Origin: Hyphomicrobiales bacterium
GTDB taxonomy: Bacteria; Pseudomonadota; Alphaproteobacteria; Rhodobacterales; Rhodobacteraceae
Assembly (NCBI GenBank): GCA_003558415.1
Contig: PWLT01000474.1
Span: 1-8,946, forward strand
DNA length: 8,946 nt
Direction of reading: 5' to 3'
The position numbers and the translations under genes were made by a program. The stretch's first letter is position 1; every line of letters begins with the position of its first letter. This document shows positions 1 through 5,060 of this stretch, in pieces. Below the pieces are notes generated by a model. It had not been told where the DNA came from. It searched no databases and saw nothing but the letters and a program-made list of their open reading frames with translations.

Positions 1-687
1 GCGGGTGTAATCGGCCAACTCCATCAGCGCCGCATCGGCGCGCGCGGCGTCGCGTGCCTCGATGTCGTCCGCGATGGCCTCGTGCAGCGCCAGGATGCGC
101 GCGCGCGAGCGGGCGGTGAAGGTAATCATGTTCATCAGCGGCTGCATCGCCTCGATCGCCCCGGCCAGATGATAGGTCAGCACAGGGTTGCCCGCGGCCT
201 CGACCAGCGCGCAGTGGAAGGCCACATCCGAGGCACAGAACCCGACATCGTCGAGCTCACCATCGCGCTGGCGCGTGATCTCGGCGCGCATCAAAGCCAG
301 TTCCTCGGGCCCGCGCCGTGCTGCGGCCAGCGGCAGGCAGGCGCGCTCCAGCGCAAATCGCGCCTCGCAGGCGGTCTCGAAATCGACCTCGTTCATCGAC
401 AGCAGCAGCGTCGCGGTGGTGACCTGATGCCCGCGCGCCTCCTCGAAGCTCATCCGGTTGACGAAGGCCCCGCCGCCCGCGCCGCGTTGGGTGCGGATCA
501 GGTTCTGCGCGGCAAGGCGCTTGAGCGCCTCGCGCACGGTGGAGCGCGAGACGCCGAAATTCTCCGCCAGCTCGGCCTCCGAGGGCAGGCGCGCATCGAC
601 GATAAGCTGCCCCGAGACGATGGCATCGCGGATCGCGGCCGAGATCTGCGCTGAGAGGTCGCGGTCGGGGTCAAGCCGGGTCTGCAT
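1..687 (-). CDS. GntR-family transcriptional regulator with FCD ligand-binding domain (3' end outside window)
   Basis: The reading frame stays open from an ATG at 687 to the window edge (229 residues seen), so only the last few residues are probably missing. Residues ~10-78 form a GntR winged helix-turn-helix, with the hallmark LPSEAELAENFGVSRSTVREAL followed by a wing ending in GGGAFV. Residues ~95-229 form an all-helical FCD domain. FCD domains usually bind an organic acid through a metal; D154 and H158 (DVAFH) and H202 (HEAIADDI) match three usual ligands, whereas the last expected histidine seems absent (ALMELADY). A GGAG about 7 bases upstream of the ATG supports the start. The gene diverges from the DUF2182-DUF1326-dmdA remnant-acuI string across a gap with three palindromic sites, so it probably controls both directions. 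A GntR regulator beside dmdA-acuI is known from roseobacters; a DMSP-, acrylate- or propionate-related effector is inference. Confidence 0.9.
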   Translation of the reverse strand, partial: MQTRLDPDRDLSAQISAAIRDAIVSGQLIVDARLPSEAELAENFGVSRSTVREALKRLAAQNLIRTQRGAGGGAFVNRMSFEEARGHQVTTATLLLSMNEVDFETACEARFALERACLPLAAARRGPEELALMRAEITRQRDGELDDVGFCASDVAFHCALVEAAGNPVLTYHLAGAIEAMQPLMNMITFTARSRARILALHEAIADDIEARDAARADAALMELADYTR

Positions 688-727
688 GCATCGCTCCACT
701 CGGGTGGTGGCCCGACAGGGACTCCAA

Positions 728-771
728 TGTCGGACAATCAAATCATTTGTCAGACATTCAAATGTCTGACA
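728..771. promoter_or_regulatory. Triple TGTCNGACA operator in the divergent promoter region
   Basis: Three copies of the 9-bp palindrome TGTCNGACA occur at 728-736 (N=G), 748-756 (N=A) and 763-771 (N=T), with centres 20 and 15 bases apart. The second and third also form a larger perfect inverted repeat, 748-758 against 761-771, with 11-bp arms and 2 bases between. The patch is strikingly AT-rich compared with its surroundings. FadR/FCD-type GntR regulators bind short palindromes of the TNGTNNNACNA kind, and the site lies between the GntR gene and the operon it faces, so it is very probably that regulator's operator. A TTGTCA at 747-752 could be a -35 element for the rightward operon, but no good -10 is evident. 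Exact promoters are not assigned. Confidence 0.75.
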
Positions 772-823
772 TTCTCATTCTAGCTGATTCCGCAGCCCGG
801 GCAACAGGCGAGACGGGGCCGAG

Positions 824-1597
824 ATGACACTTGCGGATCGTATCCGCCGCATCGGCGGCGTGCATTGGCTGGGCTTCTTCGGGCTCGTCCTGGGTGCATG
901 GGCCGCGCTTTACGCGATGCAGCTTCCGGCCGATCTGCTGGCGGCTGCGTCGCTCTACGGGGCGGAGTTCTGGGCCGCGCTGTGCATCGTCGAGCCGGGG
1001 CTGGCCGGGGCGCCGTCGATTTTCTTGATGTGGGCGGCGATGTCGGTGGCGATGATGGCGCCGAGCTTCCTGCCCGCACTGGCGACCTATGACGACCTGA
1101 TGCAGGGCCGGGCGGGGCAGCGCGCGGGTTTCGCGGCACTTCTGGCAGGGTATCTGGCTGTCTGGCTGGGCTTCGCGCTTCTCGCCACCGGGGCGCAGCT
1201 CGGGCTGGCCGGGGCGGGGATGCTCACGCCGCTGGGCGAGAGCAGCTCGCGCTGGCTCACCGCCGCGCTGCTGGGTGGCGCGGGGCTCTACCAGTTCTCG
1301 GCGCTCAAGGACGCCTGTCTGAGCCGCTGCCGCGCGCCGCTGACCTTCTTCATGCAGCACTGGGGCGCGGGGCCGGGCGCGGCGGCGCGCATGGGGCTGC
1401 GGCTGGGGGCGCTGTGCCTAGGCTGCTGTTGGGCGCTGATGGCGCTGGCCTTCGTGGGCGGGACGATGAACCTCGCCTGGATGGGGCTGGCCATGATCCT
1501 GATGACAGTGGAGAAACTGCCCGAAATCGGGCGCGTGCTGACCCGCCCGCTCGGGCTTGCCCTGCTGGGCGGCGCGGCGCTGGCGGTGATGATGTGA
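824..1597 (+). CDS. DUF2182 (PpoB2-like) multi-pass membrane protein
   Basis: This 257-residue polytopic membrane protein has the DUF2182 signatures: WAAMSVAMMAPS (70-81), YQFSALKDACLSRCRAPL (156-173), CLGCCWALM (198-206), GGTMN (212-216) and EKLPE (230-234). About six or seven hydrophobic segments are visible. The conserved cysteines (C165, C169, C198, C201, C202) and the methionine-rich stretches are why the family is described as a predicted metal-binding integral membrane protein; a copper-handling role has been suggested for some relatives, and here it is only inference. It is the first gene of the rightward string, 53 bases after the operator. The following gene is DUF1326, which commonly neighbours DUF2182 in other genomes, so the two probably work together. 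The ribosome-binding site is weak (purine-rich GACGGGGCCGAG). Confidence 0.88.
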   Translation: MTLADRIRRIGGVHWLGFFGLVLGAWAALYAMQLPADLLAAASLYGAEFWAALCIVEPGLAGAPSIFLMWAAMSVAMMAPSFLPALATYDDLMQGRAGQRAGFAALLAGYLAVWLGFALLATGAQLGLAGAGMLTPLGESSSRWLTAALLGGAGLYQFSALKDACLSRCRAPLTFFMQHWGAGPGAAARMGLRLGALCLGCCWALMALAFVGGTMNLAWMGLAMILMTVEKLPEIGRVLTRPLGLALLGGAALAVMM

Positions 1598-1611
1598 CGG
1601 GGAGGACTACG

Positions 1612-2262
1612 ATGACGACGGAGACAATGAACAAACCGCCGGTCGGGCAGGTGCCCTGGGCGATCCGGGGCGAGCTGATCCTCAACTGCAACTGCACGGT
1701 GTTCTGCCCCTGCGTGGTCAGCCTGGGCAAGCACCCGCCGACCGAGGGCTACTGCCAGGCCTGGGCGGGCGTGCGCATCGACGAGGGCCAGTACGGCGAG
1801 GCCGATCTTGCGGGGCTCAATGTCGGGCTGCTCTTGGAAATTCCGGGGCTCATGGCGCGCGGCAACTGGAAGGCGGCGGCCTTCATCGATGAGCGCGCCT
1901 CCGATGACGCTTATGAGGGGCTGATCAACATCTTCTCGGGGGCGGCGAGGGGCACCACGGGGCTCTTCGGGATGCTGGTGAGCGAGTTTCTGGGCGCCGA
2001 GCGCGCGCCGGTGAGCTTCGAGACCGAGGGCAAGACCCGTCGGCTCACCGTGGGGCGCAAGATCCAGGGCGAGGTCGTTCCCGTCCCGGGCGACGACCCC
2101 GATCAGGATATCGTGGTGCGCAACACCCAGTACTGGATGGGCCCCGACATCACCGTGGCCACCGCCACCAAGGGCCGCGTGCGCGCCTTCGGCCGGGTGT
2201 GGGATTTCGACGGCCGCTCGGCCGAGATTTGCCAGATCGACTGGGCAGGCCCCGGCCGATGA
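1612..2262 (+). CDS. DUF1326 domain-containing cysteine-rich protein
   Basis: This soluble protein has 216 residues. It begins the domain with WAIRGELILNCNCTVFCPC (16-34), the CxC...CPC cluster typical of DUF1326 (C26, C28, C32, C34), followed by C48 in GYCQAW. The family pattern continues with the WKAAAFIDERAS segment (86-97) and the glycine-rich INIFSGAARG (106-115). The clustered cysteines suggest metal binding or a redox function; the biochemical role is not established. The start at 1612 is chosen because GGGGAGG lies 6 bases upstream; the reading frame is open further back into the DUF2182 gene, but that part is out of register with any family sequence. The gap to DUF2182 is 14 bases. 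Its stop overlaps the next start as ATGA (2259-2262), so the string is probably translationally coupled. No signal peptide is seen. Confidence 0.9.
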   Translation: MTTETMNKPPVGQVPWAIRGELILNCNCTVFCPCVVSLGKHPPTEGYCQAWAGVRIDEGQYGEADLAGLNVGLLLEIPGLMARGNWKAAAFIDERASDDAYEGLINIFSGAARGTTGLFGMLVSEFLGAERAPVSFETEGKTRRLTVGRKIQGEVVPVPGDDPDQDIVVRNTQYWMGPDITVATATKGRVRAFGRVWDFDGRSAEICQIDWAGPGR

Positions 2263-2516
2263 GCCCGCCGATGACGCTTCCGGGGCTCTCCCCCTCGCGC
2301 CGGTTGCGGCGCACGCCCTTCTCGGAGGGTGTGGATTGCGCGGTCTACCCCAATCGGATCGAGTGGATCAGCTCGGCCGCATGGTTGCCGGATTTCGGGG
2401 CCAACGCGGCCATCGGCATGGTCCGGGTCACGCATTGGGATGCGGGCACCGAACTTGAGGCCATGACCCCGGACGGCCCCCGCGCCGCGCGGGTGCATGC
2501 GGCCTTCTGGAACTGA
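2259..2516 (+). pseudogene. dmdA: In-frame internally deleted DmdA-like aminomethyltransferase (DMSP demethylase remnant)
   Basis: This open frame of 85 residues looks like the two ends of DmdA. Residues ~11-25 (SPSRRLRRTPFSEGV) match the DmdA N-terminus, in which a SRR-R-TPF motif opens the protein. Residues ~32-85 (NRIEWISSAAWLPDF through IGMV, the THWDAGT region and TPDGPR) match the C-terminal GcvT-fold tail. DmdA is about 370 residues, so roughly 280 central residues, including the folate- and substrate-binding body, are absent; the junction falls near residues 25-31. The frame is preserved across the junction and the codon use resembles the neighbours. Start at 2259 (ATGA overlap with DUF1326) or M5 at 2271 are both possible, and neither has a strong ribosome-binding site. 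Its position just before acuI is the roseobacter dmdA position. Demethylase activity is not credible; whether the peptide has any function is unknown. A mis-assembly cannot be excluded from sequence alone. Confidence 0.75.
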
Positions 2517-2521
2517 AAGAA

Positions 2522-2539
2522 CCCGCGCACCCGCGCGGG
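2522..2539 (+). other. Intercistronic GC hairpin before acuI
   Basis: CCCGCGC at 2522-2528 pairs perfectly with GCGCGGG at 2533-2539 around a four-base loop. It lies 5 bases after the dmdA-remnant stop and just upstream of the acuI ribosome-binding site (AAAGGGG, 2549-2555). No T-run follows, so a strong intrinsic terminator is unlikely. It could be an RNA-processing or stability element separating acuI from the upstream genes, or chance in GC-rich DNA. Confidence 0.35.
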
Positions 2540-2560
2540 CACGAGAGAAAGGGGATAGCG

Positions 2561-3553
2561 ATGTTCAAGGCGCTGCTGGTGGAAAAGGATGATGACGGGA
2601 ACGCCCGGGCCTCGGTGAAGGAGCTCGATGAGAGCCGCCTGCCCGAGGGCGAGGTGACCGTCGCGGTGGAGTATTCGACGCTCAACTACAAGGACGGGTT
2701 GTGCCTGTCGTCCAGTGGCGGCGGGCTGGTGAAGACCTGGCCACATGTGCCGGGCATCGATTTCGCCGGCACCGTCGAGGCCAGCGACGATGCGCGCTAC
2801 AAGCCCGGCGACAAGGTGGTGCTGACCGGCTGGCATGTGGGGGAGCGTCACTGGGGCGGCTACGCCGAAAAGGCCAGCGTCAAGGCCGACTGGCTGGTGC
2901 CGCTGCCCGAGGGGCTGACGACGCGTCAGGCCATGGCGGTGGGCACGGCCGGTTTCACCGCCATGCTCGCGGTCATGGCGCTGGAGGATCACGGGTTGAA
3001 GCCGGGGCAGGGCGAGGTTCTGGTCACCGGCGCGGCGGGCGGCGTGGGCTCCGTTGCCACGGCGATCCTTGCCAATCTCGGCCATGAGGTGGCTGCCGTG
3101 ACCGGTCGGCCCGAGCAGGAGCGCTATCTGCACGGGTTGGGCGCTGCACGGCTGGTGCCGCGCGAGGAGATGGCCGAGACGATCAAGCGCCCGCTGGAGA
3201 GTGAAACCTGGGCCGGCTGTGTCGACGCGGTGGGCGGCGCGATGCTCGCGCGGGTGCTGGGGCAGTTGAAATACGGCTGCGCGGTGGCCGCGGTAGGCAA
3301 TGCCGGCGGGGCGGCGGTGCCGGCCTCGATCATCCCCTTTCTGCTGCGCGGCGTGAACATCCTGGGCATCGACAGCGTGCGCCGGCCCTATGACGACCGG
3401 CTGCGCGCCTGGGGACGGATCGCGCGCGACCTGCCCATCGGCAAGCTCGAGGAGATGGTTCAGCCCGCCACGCTTGCGGATCTGCCCGATCTCGGCGCCG
3501 CGATTCTCAAGGGCCAGGTGCGCGGGCGAGTGGTCGTCGACCTGCGCGCCTGA
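2561..3553 (+). CDS. acuI: Acryloyl-CoA reductase (NADPH), AcuI/YhdH-type medium-chain reductase
   Basis: This 330-residue, full-length member of the YhdH/AcuI group of zinc-free medium-chain dehydrogenases/reductases reduces acryloyl-CoA to propionyl-CoA with NADPH in the cytoplasm. That step detoxifies acrylate from DMSP cleavage and serves 3-hydroxypropionate and propionate metabolism. The sequence shows the N-terminal GroES-like domain with STLNYKDGL (39-47) and VPGIDFAG (63-70), then GDKVVLTGWHVGERHWGGYAE (83-103), the cofactor-binding TGAAGGVGSVA (156-166) and the MDR-type tail. The start is supported by AAAGGGG upstream. It ends the rightward string, 44 bases after the dmdA remnant. 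In Ruegeria-type roseobacters acuI is co-transcribed with dmdA, so its placement is conserved even though the demethylase here is broken. The AcuI assignment over other YhdH paralogues rests on sequence and context; it is not proven. Confidence 0.9.
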   Translation: MFKALLVEKDDDGNARASVKELDESRLPEGEVTVAVEYSTLNYKDGLCLSSSGGGLVKTWPHVPGIDFAGTVEASDDARYKPGDKVVLTGWHVGERHWGGYAEKASVKADWLVPLPEGLTTRQAMAVGTAGFTAMLAVMALEDHGLKPGQGEVLVTGAAGGVGSVATAILANLGHEVAAVTGRPEQERYLHGLGAARLVPREEMAETIKRPLESETWAGCVDAVGGAMLARVLGQLKYGCAVAAVGNAGGAAVPASIIPFLLRGVNILGIDSVRRPYDDRLRAWGRIARDLPIGKLEEMVQPATLADLPDLGAAILKGQVRGRVVVDLRA

Positions 3554-3565
3554 TCGCCGCGCAGG
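3541..3565. terminator. Possible bidirectional hairpin between acuI and the SDR gene
   Basis: CCTGCGCG (3541-3548) and CGCGCAGG (3558-3565) form an 8-bp perfect stem with a nine-base loop. The left arm lies in the last acuI codons and the right arm abuts the stop codon of the convergent dehydrogenase gene, whose 3' end is only 12 bases from that of acuI. A hairpin here could end or stabilise transcripts from both sides. There is no clear T-tract on either strand, so Rho-independent termination is only a possibility. Confidence 0.35.
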
Positions 3566-4231
3566 CTACCAGGCAATATCGCGCCCGGCATAGTCGAGAA
3601 ACCGGCCGTTATGCGCGGCATCGAGCCCGTCAATCACCCCCAGCAGCCGCGTGGCGGCGTGCTCGGGCGTGACCGCCGGGTGCGCGCCAAGATAGCGCCG
3701 CGTGAACGGCGTTGCCACCGTGCCCGGATGCAGCGCCACGCAGGCCGCTTTCGGATGCGTGCGCGCAAGCTCGATCGCGGCGCCGCGGATGATCTGGTTG
3801 AGCGCCGCCTTCGAGGCGCGGTAGGAATGCCAGCCCCCCAGCCGGTTGTCACCGATCGAGCCGACCCGCGCCGAGAGCGCCGCGAAGACCGCCCGCCGCC
3901 CGCGCGGCATCAGCCGCGGCGCCTCGCGCAGCACCAGCGCGGGGCCCAGGGCGTGCAGACGGAACTGATCGACCATCGCCTCGGGCGTGATCTGGCGCAA
4001 CGCCTTCTCGGGGCGCCGGCCGCCGATCTCGAGCGCGCCGGTGGCGACCACGATCAGGTCGAACTCCTCCTCCAGCCGCCCCAGATGCCGCGCCACGGAT
4101 GCAGGGTCGGTCACGTCGAATCCGTCGCGGGCGCGCGACAGCCCGCGCACCTGATCTCCGCGCGCGCGTAATGCCTCGGCCAAGGCGCCGCCGATCCCGC
4201 CCGACTCCCCGATCACCAGCGCATGCGCCAT
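3566..4231 (-). CDS. Short-chain dehydrogenase/reductase, C-factor-like
   Basis: This single-domain cytoplasmic Rossmann-fold oxidoreductase has 221 residues. The nucleotide-binding loop is VIGESGGIGGALAEAL (6-21), a GxxxGIG variant, and the usual NNAG is replaced by VVATGAL (61-67). The active site has S125 in LSARVGSIGDN and Y137/K141 in SYRASKAALNQ, the layout of C-factor (CsgA)-like short-chain dehydrogenases. HPGTVATPF (168-176) follows the catalytic region as expected. The basic residues after the first strand (SRAR, 32-35) favour NADP(H), which is inference; the substrate is unknown. The start at 4231 is supported by GGAGGGG about 4 bases upstream. It is convergent with acuI and separated by a long gap from the oxidase operon, so it is probably a single-gene unit with no obvious tie to either. 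Confidence 0.88.
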   Translation of the reverse strand: MAHALVIGESGGIGGALAEALRARGDQVRGLSRARDGFDVTDPASVARHLGRLEEEFDLIVVATGALEIGGRRPEKALRQITPEAMVDQFRLHALGPALVLREAPRLMPRGRRAVFAALSARVGSIGDNRLGGWHSYRASKAALNQIIRGAAIELARTHPKAACVALHPGTVATPFTRRYLGAHPAVTPEHAATRLLGVIDGLDAAHNGRFLDYAGRDIAW

Positions 4232-4365
4232 GGCCCCTCCGATGCGACTTTGGATGCACAGCTAAGGCGCGGAGCGGCGGGGGCAACGCCCGGGCGTTAG
4301 CCCTGCAGGCTCAAATTCCACCCCGCGCACTGTCGCGCCGCGCATGACGCCCCACGAACCTGCAG

Positions 4366-4400
4366 TCTTCTTCTTCGTCGAAATATCCCCGCCGGAGGCG
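4366..4400. repeat. Candidate family-wide intergenic motif (CTTC run, AAATATCCCCGCCGGAGG)
   Basis: A run of CTTC/TTCTTC leads into TCGAAATATCCCCGCCGGAGG. I associate similar short motifs (read on the other strand, CCTCCGGCGGGGATATTT followed by a GAAGAAG tract) with many intergenic regions of Rhodobacteraceae, but this is memory, not a search. Only one copy is present in this window. Its role is unknown. Confidence 0.35.
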
Positions 4401-4505
4401 CCCGACCCAGGCCATCGCTGGGCGCCGATCCGCGTTCATCGCGGTGCTGGTGGCCTGAATTACCCTCCACGGATCGCCCCCGGCTCACTCGACTGAGCGA
4501 ATGAC

Positions 4506-4534
4506 AATGCCCGGGCCGCTCGCGGCCCGGGCAT
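4506..4534 (-). terminator. Perfect 13-bp inverted repeat, possible terminator of the oxidase operon
   Basis: ATGCCCGGGCCGC at 4507-4519 is matched exactly by GCGGCCCGGGCAT at 4522-4534, with two bases between, giving a very stable hairpin (four-base loop if the innermost pair opens). On the minus strand it follows the oxidase operon by about 180 bases and is succeeded by ATTGTCATT, moderately T-containing, while the plus strand has no T-run. It could end the oxidase transcript or be part of a mobile or repeated palindromic element with its neighbour at 4533-4590. Confidence 0.5.
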
Positions 4535-4590
4535 GCGCCCGCCCGCCCCGTCACGCCACAGGCGTGCCTCCGGCAGGACGGCGGGCGCAT
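4533..4590. repeat. Nested palindromic element
   Basis: ATGCGCCCGCC (4533-4543) is the exact inverse complement of GGCGGGCGCAT (4580-4590), with 36 bases between. That interval contains a smaller perfect hairpin, CACGCC (4552-4557) with GGCGTG (4561-4566) around ACA. The outer left arm shares its first two bases with the end of the inverted repeat at 4507-4534, so the two fold as adjacent stems. This arrangement resembles REP/BIME-like elements or the footprint of a structured RNA. Copy number in the genome is not knowable here. Confidence 0.5.
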
Positions 4591-4712
4591 CCGCGCCCAG
4601 CTCGGGCGGCCGCATGCCCTCTGGTCGGAGCTGTATGAGTCCGATTCAACGCAATACGCTATAGCCGCCATGCCCGCATCGGTCTGGCGGGGCAGGGCGG
4701 GTCAACGCAAGC

Positions 4713-5060
4713 TCAGACCGGGATGAAGAAATTGACCGCAAGCGCACGGGCGGTATCGCAGGAGCTGGTGACGAGGACGGGAAAGAGGGTGAAGAGCGTC
4801 GCCACCAGCCCGGTCCAGGCCCCGGCGCGCGGCAGTCCTGCGTGCAGACCGCCCGAAGCCGGCAGCCGCAGCAGCAGCGCCAACCCGGCGATCAGCCCAA
4901 GTATCCAGCTTCCCACGAGAGCGGCCCGGTGGAGCGAGACGGGGCCCGCCGAAACCCCATCCCAGCCCAGCGCGCAGCCCGCACCATGCAGCGCATACAC
5001 CACCGAAAAGGTGACCGCCCAGATCATCGGCCCGGCAAGGCTGCGCGCGAGGAAGCTCAT
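4713..5060 (-). CDS. Small membrane protein of the cytochrome oxidase operon
   Basis: This 115-residue protein has three or four hydrophobic segments (about 10-31, 46-66 and 81-100). Its start codon overlaps the stop of the subunit I-III fusion as ATGA (5057-5060), which implies translational coupling and a stoichiometric or assembly role in the oxidase. Visible features are GPMIWAVTFSVVYALHGAGC near the N-terminus, with H25 and C29, and SSC (99-101) near the C-terminus. It does not match canonical subunit IV or Surf1/CtaG in anything I recognise. Gene order (II, I, III, small protein) recalls coxMNOP-type alternative oxidase operons of rhizobia, where a fourth small gene follows, so a CoxP-like accessory subunit is a reasonable guess. 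The last gene of the operon; about 120 bases of plain sequence follow before the structured region begins. Confidence 0.75.
   Translation of the reverse strand: MSFLARSLAGPMIWAVTFSVVYALHGAGCALGWDGVSAGPVSLHRAALVGSWILGLIAGLALLLRLPASGGLHAGLPRAGAWTGLVATLFTLFPVLVTSSCDTARALAVNFFIPV

Larger units (their letters stand above)
4232..4712. other. Gene-poor intergenic region with structured elements
   Basis: These 481 bases separate two leftward genes. No reading frame in them has a credible start, ribosome-binding site or recognisable family. The right end of the stretch (as seen on the minus strand) is the 3' side of the oxidase operon; the left end carries the dehydrogenase ribosome-binding site at 4235-4241. 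In between are a pyrimidine-rich motif at 4366-4400 and two abutting palindromic elements at 4507-4590, described separately. The rest shows nothing I can name. Promoters for the dehydrogenase should lie here, but none is clear. Confidence 0.6.

Noticed and set aside
82..654. Long rightward frame of 190 codons
   Set aside because: It is antisense to the GntR gene, which has clear domain motifs; the translation is Arg/Gln/Gly-rich with no recognisable family.
1414..1611. Upstream extension of the DUF1326 frame to an ATG at 1414
   Set aside because: Overlaps the DUF2182 gene in another frame; homology and a strong ribosome-binding site place the start at 1612.
2199..2258. Upstream extension of the dmdA-remnant frame
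   Set aside because: Lies within DUF1326 coding sequence; DmdA similarity begins only after the ATG at 2259/2271.
4297..4671. Leftward frame of 124 codons in the intergenic gap
   Set aside because: Arg/Cys-rich translation without family motifs, and it runs through the inverted repeats; probably chance in GC-rich DNA.
4505..4724. Rightward open stretch of about 72 codons, its right part reading HALWSELYESDSTQYA
   Set aside because: Protein-like in places, but with no start codon or ribosome-binding site at its beginning; the left half is made of palindromes and the end runs into the oxidase operon. No family recognised.
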